Assembly: GCA_007119395.1 (NCBI GenBank)
Contig: SKPS01000265.1
Span: 1 to 6,357, forward strand
Length of the DNA: 6,357 nucleotides
Direction of reading: 5' to 3'
Source: Lentimicrobiaceae bacterium
GTDB lineage: Bacteria > Bacteroidota > Bacteroidia > Bacteroidales > SKPS01
Positions 1-6,357 of this stretch are shown here, one piece after another. The notes beneath the pieces are model-generated. The model searched no databases, had not been told where the DNA came from, and was given only the letters and a program-made list of their open reading frames with translations. Made by a program: the position numbers and the translations under genes. Within the stretch, counting starts at the first letter, position 1. Every line of letters starts with the position of its first letter.

Positions 1-1
1 A

Positions 2-673
2 CAAGGGAAGCGAACCCTTCGCAGTATTCCCGTACTGTGGCAAAGCAAATTGCTCAATCTTTTTGCTGATGCTTTGATCGTTAAGTCATCCAATCTGATG
101 AAATATGTGTGGCTTAAGAAGAAGGCCACCCTGATTCCCAACGGTGTTGACTATTCGATGTTCAAGCCCGGCTCCACGCAGGAGGCAAAAGCTGCGCTCG
201 GACTCGACAATGGCCGCAAGCACATCCTCTTCGCCGGCAACCCCGAGGACCCCAGAAAGAACTTTCTGTTGGCCAAAGAGGCAGTTGACGTACTTACTGC
301 TTCGGGGACAGAGGTCACGTTACATGCTCCATACCCGATACCACACCACATGATGCAAACATGGTACAATGCGGCAGATCTTCTACTTAGCACCAGCTGG
401 TTAGAGGGCTCTCCCAATGTGATCAAGGAGGCGCTTGCCTGCAACTGTCCGGTGGTAGCCACTCCGGCAGGCGATACAGCCACCCTGCTCAGCGGTGTGG
501 AAGCCTGTGCCGTAGCAGTTTGGCACCCGGAAGAGTTGGCCAAAAGCATGCAACGGGTGCTGGGTGAAGAGAGCAGAAGCAATGGAAGGGAGTGCATTGC
601 GGAGCTGGAGGAGGGCCACATTGCCCGAAGGGTTATCGAAGTATACAGGCAGGCATATAGTAAGCGATCATGA
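2..673 (+). CDS. Glycosyltransferase family 4-like, C-terminal part (5' partial)
   Basis: The reading frame is open from the left edge to the TGA at 671-673, giving 223 residues. GT4 enzymes usually have about 350-400, so the N-terminal acceptor domain is mostly missing. The TTG at 50 is inside the gene and is not its start. The visible part is the nucleotide-sugar-binding half of a GT-B fold. A linker helix carries ADALIVKSS. The IPNGVD motif (134-151) opens the second Rossmann domain, and a first strand and loop ILFAGNPEDPRKNF follow. The family's E-x7-E signature appears as EGSPNVIKE (404-430), followed by the typical ALACNCPVVAT. The family makes retaining glycosidic bonds, here most likely during surface polysaccharide synthesis on the cytoplasmic side, as the capsule-type genes downstream suggest. 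The sugar donor and acceptor cannot be told from sequence. The family call is firm; the specific role is inference. Confidence 0.9.
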   Translation, partial: QGKRTLRSIPVLWQSKLLNLFADALIVKSSNLMKYVWLKKKATLIPNGVDYSMFKPGSTQEAKAALGLDNGRKHILFAGNPEDPRKNFLLAKEAVDVLTASGTEVTLHAPYPIPHHMMQTWYNAADLLLSTSWLEGSPNVIKEALACNCPVVATPAGDTATLLSGVEACAVAVWHPEELAKSMQRVLGEESRSNGRECIAELEEGHIARRVIEVYRQAYSKRS

Positions 674-797
674 AAACTGCCTGATTACACGTGAGAAGCC
701 GCCATAACCTCCCGTGATTTGAAAGAGCACACAAACCTTTTGAATCATATCAGACATCACCATTGTTGTTATCATGCTGAAAAGATTTTAGCACCCC

Positions 798-831
798 TTT
801 ACACATGGTTGTGCAATATGCGCTATCTTTG
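798..831 (+). promoter_or_regulatory. Candidate Bacteroidota sigma-A promoter for the surface-protein operon
   Basis: TATCTTTG at 824-831 matches every fixed base of the Bacteroidota -7 consensus TAnnTTTG. A weaker -33-like TTTA lies at 798-801, 22 bases upstream, against the usual TTTG. Transcription would begin near 838, giving a leader of about 30 bases before the ATG at 867. It lies in the only sizeable gap of the window and points at the large surface-protein gene. No promoter of this kind is needed further downstream, because the next two genes overlap their predecessors. Confidence 0.55.
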
Positions 832-840
832 TCTGTTTAT

Positions 841-861
841 TCGACAAAAAAAGCGTGTCGA
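841..861 (+). repeat. Short inverted repeat in the 5' leader
   Basis: TCGACA (841-846) and TGTCGA (856-861) are perfect inverted complements around a 9-base A-rich loop. They lie between the predicted transcription start and the ATG at 867. The structure could be a small 5' hairpin affecting mRNA stability or start access, or an operator half-site pair. Six base pairs can occur by chance, so the function is unproven. Confidence 0.35.
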
Positions 862-866
862 TGGCT

Positions 867-3800
867 ATGAAAATCCGTACTTTTGGTCTCATATTCTGTC
901 TATTGTGGTTCTTCCCGATGGGGGCTCAAACCGATGTAACCCTTGTGTCTCCTGCCAACAAATCAGTTACCGGTGACACCACGTTGCTGATGGTCTGGAA
1001 CACGGTAGAGGGTGTGGGATCGGTCACATACCAAATTCAATGTGCTGCTGATTCATTGTTTTCGGCTTTGCTACATGATCATCAGGGGCTTACCATCAAT
1101 GAGGCATTGCTTTCGTTTTCGTTGGGGGACACGATCTACTGGCGAGTCAGGCACTACCAGGGTGGGGTACCGGAAAGTTGGTCCGAGACTTATCGTTTCA
1201 CCATCTTTACACCAGCATTACTCCCAGGTGTCGTTGCCTGGTTAGAAACCGATACCGGGATCACCTCCTCCGGCGGGCTGGTGCAAAGCTGGCAAAGCCG
1301 GATAGGATCCTATAGCCTTGATCAGACCGATACCTTACGAATGCCACTGCTGTCAGACACGATGCTGATGAACAAGCCAGCCATTGTATTCGATGGTATC
1401 AATGATTTCTTGCAAGGTTCGTTTCTAAACTACAATGATTTATCAATCATAGCTTTACATAACCCCGAAAAGAGAAACAGTTCCATTGTATCGCAGGCTC
1501 GGTTTACCTATACAGGATTCAACTGGTTTATCAGCAACACTTCACGCCCCTCTGTTGCCTGCTTGCAAACACCTGCAAATACAGGATATATTTTCAATGG
1601 AGAAGCATACCCTTTCACCATTCCATCGCCCAACCTATCTGTTGACGCGGTTTCGCTGAATTCCTCAGGGGTCAGGTTGTTTACCGGGCTGAAAGATACT
1701 GTATCAACCCAAACCATCTCCTATCTCGACAACCCCGCACTCACCAGTTTGAGGGTTGGTGCCATGGGTAACAACAGCAGCTTTTACGAAGGGAATTTTT
1801 ACGCACTAATCATCGCAGACTCATCCTTAGGAGAGACAATGTTTAAAAAAGCGTTTGAATATCTGCTTTGGAAATACCAGCCGCCTGTCAGCCTTGGCCC
1901 CAATAGAAATGTTGGATACGGTTTATGTGAGATCACCCTTGAGCCCACACACCATTACAGATCGTATCATTGGTCAACAGGAGACACCACCCACAGCATC
2001 ACCGTTCAGCAAGCAGGCACTTATTGGGTTCAGGTGACGGATTACTTTGGCAGGGTATCATCTGATACGATATTGCTAACCGGGCAACGGCCATTCATCA
2101 CACTGAATGATACGGTGATTTGTCTGGGTGACACCATACAGCTTCACCCGGGAATCAGTGGGGCATACAGCTACATCTGGAACCACGACCCCCTGATTAA
2201 CACCCCATCATTTGCTGTGTCTGATGCATCTACAGTGCATATTACTGTTACTGATTCGTTGGGCTGCCATCTCAGCGACAGTGCAACCATCATAGTGGAC
2301 CAGTATCCGGCCATTGTATCTCTTGGGCCAGATCGTACTGCCTGTCTGGGCAACCCGCTCTCACTTACTGCCGGAGCTTCATTGACCACATCGTATCAAT
2401 GGAGCACCGGAATTTATGACACCCTGCCTTTTGCAACCATCACAGGGCCCGGGCTGTACAGTGTAACCACCACCAATAGCAGGGGGTGCGTTGGCACAAC
2501 ACAGGTTAATCTCTCTGTTACCGGAATCAGCCCTGCTGCACAGTTTCAACTGTCGGCGTCACCAATCTGCCTTACCGATACACTGCTGCTCACCGACATG
2601 TCGATCAGTGACCCGCAAGACCCCATCTCAAGCTGGCAGTGGCAAATCGGCTCCGCTGCTACCTACTCATCGCAAGGCCCCATATCCCACACATTTTCTA
2701 CCCCAGGGGTCTACCAACTAAACCTGACCATTGAAACTGACTCAGGTTGCGTCAACACCAGCCAGCAACTGCTGCTGGTGCGTGAACTTCCGAATGTAGA
2801 CATCACACCGAAAAAGGGGTGTTCGGGTCAAGCTGTAACATTTGGGTTTGACTCACTAACAGGACCTACCCCAACATCCTTCCTGTGGCATTTCAATCCA
2901 GACTCCACAATAACACATCAGGACACCACTGCCAACCCGCAGTACACATGGCCATACCATGGACATTACCAAGTGGCCTTGCTCGTCACCGACCAGCATG
3001 GTTGTGTCAACAGCGACACTTTCCAGATAACCATTCATGAAAGCCCCATTGCACAAATCAGCGTTGACCAGATCCCAACCTGCCCCGGCAACGAACTCAC
3101 CTTCACCGAAACCGGTCCAACAAACCCTTTGCTCCCTAAACAATACTGGTTTTGGAGCTTTGGCGATGGAACACCTACCCTTGGAACAATAGTAAACAAT
3201 GCGAACCACACTTATCATAGCCCGGGGATCTACCCTGTGTCGGTTCTAACCGGCTCTATGCAAACCGGTTGTTCCGACAGTGCCACGATGATGATGCAAG
3301 TCAACCATTTGCCTGATGCCACCATCAGCGATGCCCATCTATGCACAGGGGAGGTGAAAGCACTCAACGAATCTTCAACTGTAACAGGTGACACCATCAC
3401 GTCATGGAGTTGGTGGATCGAGGAGATCGGACAAAGCAATCACCGATTCCCTTCTGTTAGCTTTCAACAAGCCGGCTCTTATCTCATGAAGCTTACGGTT
3501 GAAACCGCCACAGGCTGTATTGACTCAACGGAGGGAACCATTTATGTGCATCCGAGGCCTACAGCACTCTTTGCCTCAAGTCCAGCCTATGGAACACCCC
3601 CGCTGATGGTAGCGTTTGAAAACAGGTCGATATTGGGTGATGTATTCAGCTGGCAGTTTGGCGACGGGAACCAGTCGCTGTTGGAAAACCCAACCCACAC
3701 CTTCACCACAGCAGAGTTATTCAATGTATCCCTAAGGGTTGAAACGCAACAAGGGTGTTCCGACACCTATACCGATGGGGTGTTTACAGATTTCACCATG

Positions 3801-4406
3801 GCTGATCTGGAGTTGGTTGGCCTCGAAGGGGTGGTCTTAGGAAACACCATCCAACCCATTATGGAGATTCGCAACAACTCCCCCTTCGAGGTGATGCAAG
3901 TAGAAGCATCGACCTGGCTGTCAAGCGGGAGCCCCATGGCAAAAACCTGGACAAGCCAACCGGGTTCCGACAGGCTGTTGCCCGGAAAAACCATCAGAGT
4001 GCCGTTTTCCTCACGGTTTGTCACGTCTGATGAACACCCCGGTGTGGGCGATATCATTTGCGCCCATGTCATGATCCCTGAATTTCCGATCGACAACATC
4101 CCCGAGAACAACAAGATGTGTGTTAACATCACCCGCGACTTCACCATTAAAGACCCCTGGCCAAACCCCGCTACCACGCATGTCCATTTTGATCTGATCA
4201 TCAATTTTGCCGACTTGGCAACCATTGAACTCATGACACTGCACGGAACAAGCTTTGGCACCCTCTTCGAAGGCCCCCTTCAGGATGGGCTGAACCGTAT
4301 CACCGTGCCAATACCACATACATTGGCAGGCGGAGTGTATGTATTTGTGATTCGGTACAGGAACCATACAGTACACAAAAAAGTGATTATCCAACCCAAG
4401 CCTTGA
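867..4406 (+). CDS. T9SS-secreted multidomain surface protein (FnIII, LamG-like, PKD repeats, sorting domain)
   Basis: A predicted cell-surface or secreted protein of 1179 residues. The ATG at 867 is preferred over in-frame GTG 855 and ATG 861 because it gives a compact signal peptide (MKIRT, then a hydrophobic core, likely cut at GA/Q, residues 20/21). Domains in order: fibronectin III-like (about 24-113); LamG/concanavalin-like (about 119-337, with AIVFDGINDFL); eight Ig/PKD-like repeats (about 342-976), two with the canonical PKD motif FGDG (765-768, 931-934); a CARDB-like beta domain (about 977-1092, Cys1065 and Cys1085); and a type A T9SS sorting domain (about 1095-1179) with PWPNP, LAGGVYVF and a lysine-containing last strand. 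Known of such cargo: Sec export, then T9SS transport across the outer membrane, with removal of the sorting domain and often attachment to A-type LPS. No catalytic domain is visible, so adhesion, carbohydrate binding or matrix structure is the likely role (inference). Its stop overlaps the next start. Confidence 0.88.
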   Translation: MKIRTFGLIFCLLWFFPMGAQTDVTLVSPANKSVTGDTTLLMVWNTVEGVGSVTYQIQCAADSLFSALLHDHQGLTINEALLSFSLGDTIYWRVRHYQGGVPESWSETYRFTIFTPALLPGVVAWLETDTGITSSGGLVQSWQSRIGSYSLDQTDTLRMPLLSDTMLMNKPAIVFDGINDFLQGSFLNYNDLSIIALHNPEKRNSSIVSQARFTYTGFNWFISNTSRPSVACLQTPANTGYIFNGEAYPFTIPSPNLSVDAVSLNSSGVRLFTGLKDTVSTQTISYLDNPALTSLRVGAMGNNSSFYEGNFYALIIADSSLGETMFKKAFEYLLWKYQPPVSLGPNRNVGYGLCEITLEPTHHYRSYHWSTGDTTHSITVQQAGTYWVQVTDYFGRVSSDTILLTGQRPFITLNDTVICLGDTIQLHPGISGAYSYIWNHDPLINTPSFAVSDASTVHITVTDSLGCHLSDSATIIVDQYPAIVSLGPDRTACLGNPLSLTAGASLTTSYQWSTGIYDTLPFATITGPGLYSVTTTNSRGCVGTTQVNLSVTGISPAAQFQLSASPICLTDTLLLTDMSISDPQDPISSWQWQIGSAATYSSQGPISHTFSTPGVYQLNLTIETDSGCVNTSQQLLLVRELPNVDITPKKGCSGQAVTFGFDSLTGPTPTSFLWHFNPDSTITHQDTTANPQYTWPYHGHYQVALLVTDQHGCVNSDTFQITIHESPIAQISVDQIPTCPGNELTFTETGPTNPLLPKQYWFWSFGDGTPTLGTIVNNANHTYHSPGIYPVSVLTGSMQTGCSDSATMMMQVNHLPDATISDAHLCTGEVKALNESSTVTGDTITSWSWWIEEIGQSNHRFPSVSFQQAGSYLMKLTVETATGCIDSTEGTIYVHPRPTALFASSPAYGTPPLMVAFENRSILGDVFSWQFGDGNQSLLENPTHTFTTAELFNVSLRVETQQGCSDTYTDGVFTDFTMADLELVGLEGVVLGNTIQPIMEIRNNSPFEVMQVEASTWLSSGSPMAKTWTSQPGSDRLLPGKTIRVPFSSRFVTSDEHPGVGDIICAHVMIPEFPIDNIPENNKMCVNITRDFTIKDPWPNPATTHVHFDLIINFADLATIELMTLHGTSFGTLFEGPLQDGLNRITVPIPHTLAGGVYVFVIRYRNHTVHKKVIIQPKP

Positions 4407-5485
4407 AGAACGACAACGCAACATATCAAACCCAACATGAAACTTCAATCGTCAGAAAGCTGGTGGTTGAGCAGGCCAACGAACAGGTCTATGACTACAT
4501 CATCCGCTATACCGATCAGCGTTTTAAAGAGACCCTTCTGCTGGCAACCACCACACGCTTTAATGTAGAGAAACAGCCACGCAACACCTTCACCGGCATC
4601 ATCAACCTAAAACGTCTGAACGATATCCGACGTATCAACAAATTTCTGGAAGCCGTTAACGACAAACTGCCTGTCGGAGGTCTTTTCATTGGCTGCGTTG
4701 AGACCAATATGTTGCGTAAGATGCGCATACTGAAGAAGTATCCGGCAGGAATCAACTACTTTATCTACTCTTTCGACTTTCTGTGGCGCAGAGTTATGCC
4801 CAAGTTAAAATGGACCAAGCAGATCTATTTTTTGCTCACCAGTGGTCACAACAGGCTGTTATCAAAAGCGGAAACCTATGGCCGGCTTTATTCGTGCGGC
4901 TTTTCCATAGAGGATGAGGCGCGTATCAGGGAGTTGCATTACTTTGTGGTGAAGAAGGTCAAAGAACCGGCATTCGATTACCACCCTACCTACGGACTGT
5001 TTATCCAGTTGAACCGGATCGGCAAGCATGGCAAAATGATCAAGGTGCGGAAGCTACGCACCATGCACCCTTACAGCGAATACTTACAGGGTTACGTGTT
5101 CGACAAAAACCAGCTTGAAGAGGGTGGAAAATTCGCCAATGACTTCCGGCTTACCACCCTGGGACGGATCATGCGTCGCTATTGGATTGATGAGCTACCT
5201 ATGCTTTTCAACTTTTTTAAAGGCGATATGAAGCTGGTGGGTGTGAGGCCATTGAGCCCTCAGTATTTCAGTCTTTACACCAAAGAGTTGCAAGACCTTC
5301 GCATCCGTTACAAGCCGGGATTGATTCCTCCTTACTACGCTGACCTTCCGGCAAACTTTGAAGAGATCATGGAGTCAGAAAAAAGATATCTGTTAGCTTA
5401 TGAAAAAAATCCGATTATCACCGATCTGCGTTACTTTTTCAAGACCGCCTACAACATCATTTTCAAGAAGGTTCGAAGCAAGTAG
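4403..5485 (+). CDS. Sugar transferase (phosphoglycosyl transferase family) with an extra N-terminal domain
   Basis: A 360-residue protein whose C-terminal half (about 190-315) is a bacterial sugar transferase domain of the WcaJ/PglC type. These enzymes move a sugar phosphate from a nucleotide sugar to a polyprenyl phosphate, the first membrane step of capsule, O-antigen or exopolysaccharide synthesis. Visible motifs are NRIGKHG (204-210), KLRTM (217-221), the catalytic Asp-Glu pair in WIDELP (D263, E264), KGDMKLVGVRP (273-283) and KPGL (304-307). The N-terminal 185 residues are unusual: TLLLATTTRF, then LPVGGLFIGCVET (89-101) and YSCGFSIEDE (163-172) recall the later part of a methyltransferase-like fold, without a visible SAM-binding glycine loop. 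The usual re-entrant membrane helix before the catalytic core is not evident. The start is TTG 4403, overlapping the upstream TGA; no ATG occurs in frame before residue 103, and the N-terminal segment looks like real protein. The family call is strong; the sugar is unknown. Confidence 0.87.
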   Translation: MKNDNATYQTQHETSIVRKLVVEQANEQVYDYIIRYTDQRFKETLLLATTTRFNVEKQPRNTFTGIINLKRLNDIRRINKFLEAVNDKLPVGGLFIGCVETNMLRKMRILKKYPAGINYFIYSFDFLWRRVMPKLKWTKQIYFLLTSGHNRLLSKAETYGRLYSCGFSIEDEARIRELHYFVVKKVKEPAFDYHPTYGLFIQLNRIGKHGKMIKVRKLRTMHPYSEYLQGYVFDKNQLEEGGKFANDFRLTTLGRIMRRYWIDELPMLFNFFKGDMKLVGVRPLSPQYFSLYTKELQDLRIRYKPGLIPPYYADLPANFEEIMESEKRYLLAYEKNPIITDLRYFFKTAYNIIFKKVRSK

Positions 5486-6357
5486 CCTGCTGGTTGTATG
5501 GATCTCTCTGTTGCTGCTGTTATCCGGCCCGGTACGGGGGCAGCATGTATACGAACATGTTCAGAACACAGGTATTTATGAGTTTCTGGATGAGATGGCG
5601 AACATGGGGATGATTTCGTTGGTGGGGGTTGTGAAGCCTTACACCCGGGAGATGATCACGACGAAGCTGCGTGAAATACACCGTGACCGATCGATGCTTA
5701 ACGTGAGACAAGCCGATCTGCTCGATTTATATATGAGAGGTTTTGGCATGATCAAAGAACCCGATTACAGCAACTTCAGCTTGCGTCGTGGTGACTATTT
5801 CTTTGAAGATCCCAACTTCACGTTTCAGATACGACCTGTAATGGGCATTTCGGTGCTTACAGATGTTTCAGATGTGAACAACCCTGACCTGGTGCGTTAC
5901 CACAGACACAACGGGGCAGAAGGGTGGGCATCCATAGGTCGCAACTGGGGGCTCTATGGCAGCCTTCGCGACAATTTTGCCAGCAGAAACCTGGTTGAAC
6001 CGGGATTCATCACCAGAGAAACCGGTGGTGCCTACAAGGAAGGTTCCGATGGAAGCGTAGAATTCAGCGAAATGCGTGGAGGCATCCTGTACGGCAACAG
6101 ATGGATGACTGCAGGGCTGGTAAAAGACCACCTCGAATGGGGTGAACACTATTATGGTGCCAATATCTTTACCCCTTACGCCCCGTCAATTGCACAGCTT
6201 AAATTGCAAATCAAACCTACACACTGGCTTGAGTTTAACTTTTTCCATGCATGGCTCAACTCAGATATGATCGACAGCGCCAGAACCTACACCTATACCA
6301 ACGCTTACGGAACAAGGCCGCGTCATGTGTACAGAGAAAAGTATATGGCAGCCAATA
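5400..6357 (+). CDS. Wzi-like capsule assembly outer-membrane protein (3' partial)
   Basis: An open frame runs from ATG 5400 past the right edge: 319 residues and no stop. It resembles the Bacteroidota Wzi-type capsule assembly family, outer-membrane beta barrels usually of about 450-600 residues that help hold or organise surface polysaccharide. Supporting features are a hydrophobic signal core (about 29-42) with a likely cut at RG/Q (47/48), and an N-terminal helical region with YEFLDEMANMGMI and KPYTREMI. After these come alternating strands rich in aromatic residues, such as RNWGLYGSL, LEWGEHYYGANIF and HWLEFNFFHAWL. The start is the uncertain point: ATG 5400 (MKKIR) is the only in-frame ATG before the mature part, and it creates an 86-base overlap with the sugar transferase gene and a long pre-core segment of about 28 residues. 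A non-ATG start such as CTG 5487/5490 would give a shorter leader without positive charges. The barrel role is inferred from family resemblance. Confidence 0.75.
   Translation, partial: MKKIRLSPICVTFSRPPTTSFSRRFEASSLLVVWISLLLLLSGPVRGQHVYEHVQNTGIYEFLDEMANMGMISLVGVVKPYTREMITTKLREIHRDRSMLNVRQADLLDLYMRGFGMIKEPDYSNFSLRRGDYFFEDPNFTFQIRPVMGISVLTDVSDVNNPDLVRYHRHNGAEGWASIGRNWGLYGSLRDNFASRNLVEPGFITRETGGAYKEGSDGSVEFSEMRGGILYGNRWMTAGLVKDHLEWGEHYYGANIFTPYAPSIAQLKLQIKPTHWLEFNFFHAWLNSDMIDSARTYTYTNAYGTRPRHVYREKYMAAN

Noticed and set aside
674..790. A possible intrinsic terminator after the glycosyltransferase
   Set aside because: I found no GC-rich stem followed by a T run; the only complementary pieces are short and far apart.
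719..976. An 85-codon open frame on the + strand starting at a TTG
   Set aside because: It spans the promoter region and the signal-peptide codons of the surface protein in another frame, has no recognisable protein features and starts at a TTG; it is treated as a shadow.
2856..3218. A 120-codon open frame on the - strand within the repeat array
   Set aside because: It lies wholly inside the well-supported surface-protein gene, and its translation shows no domain-like pattern.
3767..4448. Two long - strand open frames opposite the end of the surface protein
   Set aside because: They overlap each other and the T9SS sorting domain; the + strand frame has clear motifs, while these have none.
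5403..5409. A run of seven A bases in the overlap, as a possible frameshift site joining the sugar transferase and the Wzi-like protein
   Set aside because: The sugar transferase continues normally to its own stop and the Wzi-like frame has its own ATG there; no downstream stimulatory structure is apparent and a fusion would make little topological sense.
5868..6149. A 93-codon - strand open frame
   Set aside because: It is antisense to the continuous Wzi-like frame and has no recognisable features.

Overview
The window reads as part of an exopolysaccharide/capsule locus from a member of the Bacteroidota, probably Bacteroidales-like. The reasons are a secreted protein with a type IX secretion system (T9SS) C-terminal sorting domain, a Bacteroidota-type -7 promoter element (TATCTTTG), a Wzi-like capsule assembly protein of the Bacteroidota kind, and the lack of obvious Shine-Dalgarno sites. 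The phylum assignment is inferred from these features; I cannot name a genus.

Layout, all genes on the + strand. (1) 2-673: the C-terminal part of a GT-B fold, family 4-like glycosyltransferase, cut by the left edge. (2) 674-866: a 193-base intergenic region with a good promoter candidate and a small stem-loop just before the next gene. (3) 867-4406: a 1179-residue secreted multidomain surface protein. Its order is signal peptide, fibronectin III-like domain, LamG-like lectin domain, eight Ig/PKD-like repeats, a CARDB-like domain and a T9SS sorting domain. (4) 4403-5485: a sugar transferase (bacterial phosphoglycosyl transferase family) whose TTG start overlaps the previous stop codon. It carries an unusual N-terminal domain and no clear membrane helix. 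(5) 5400-6357: the N-terminal 319 residues of a Wzi-like outer-membrane capsule assembly protein, cut by the right edge. Its only plausible ATG lies 86 bases inside the sugar transferase gene.

How the parts may work together (inference): the sugar transferase would start a glycan on a lipid carrier at the inner membrane, and the family 4 enzyme would add a sugar to it. The Wzi-like barrel would help hold or assemble the polymer at the outer surface. The T9SS cargo protein, with its lectin-like domain, could sit on the cell surface in contact with that polymer. Genes 3-5 overlap or abut and probably form one transcription unit starting near position 838. I see no mobile element, tRNA, rRNA or CRISPR array, and no strong intrinsic terminator.
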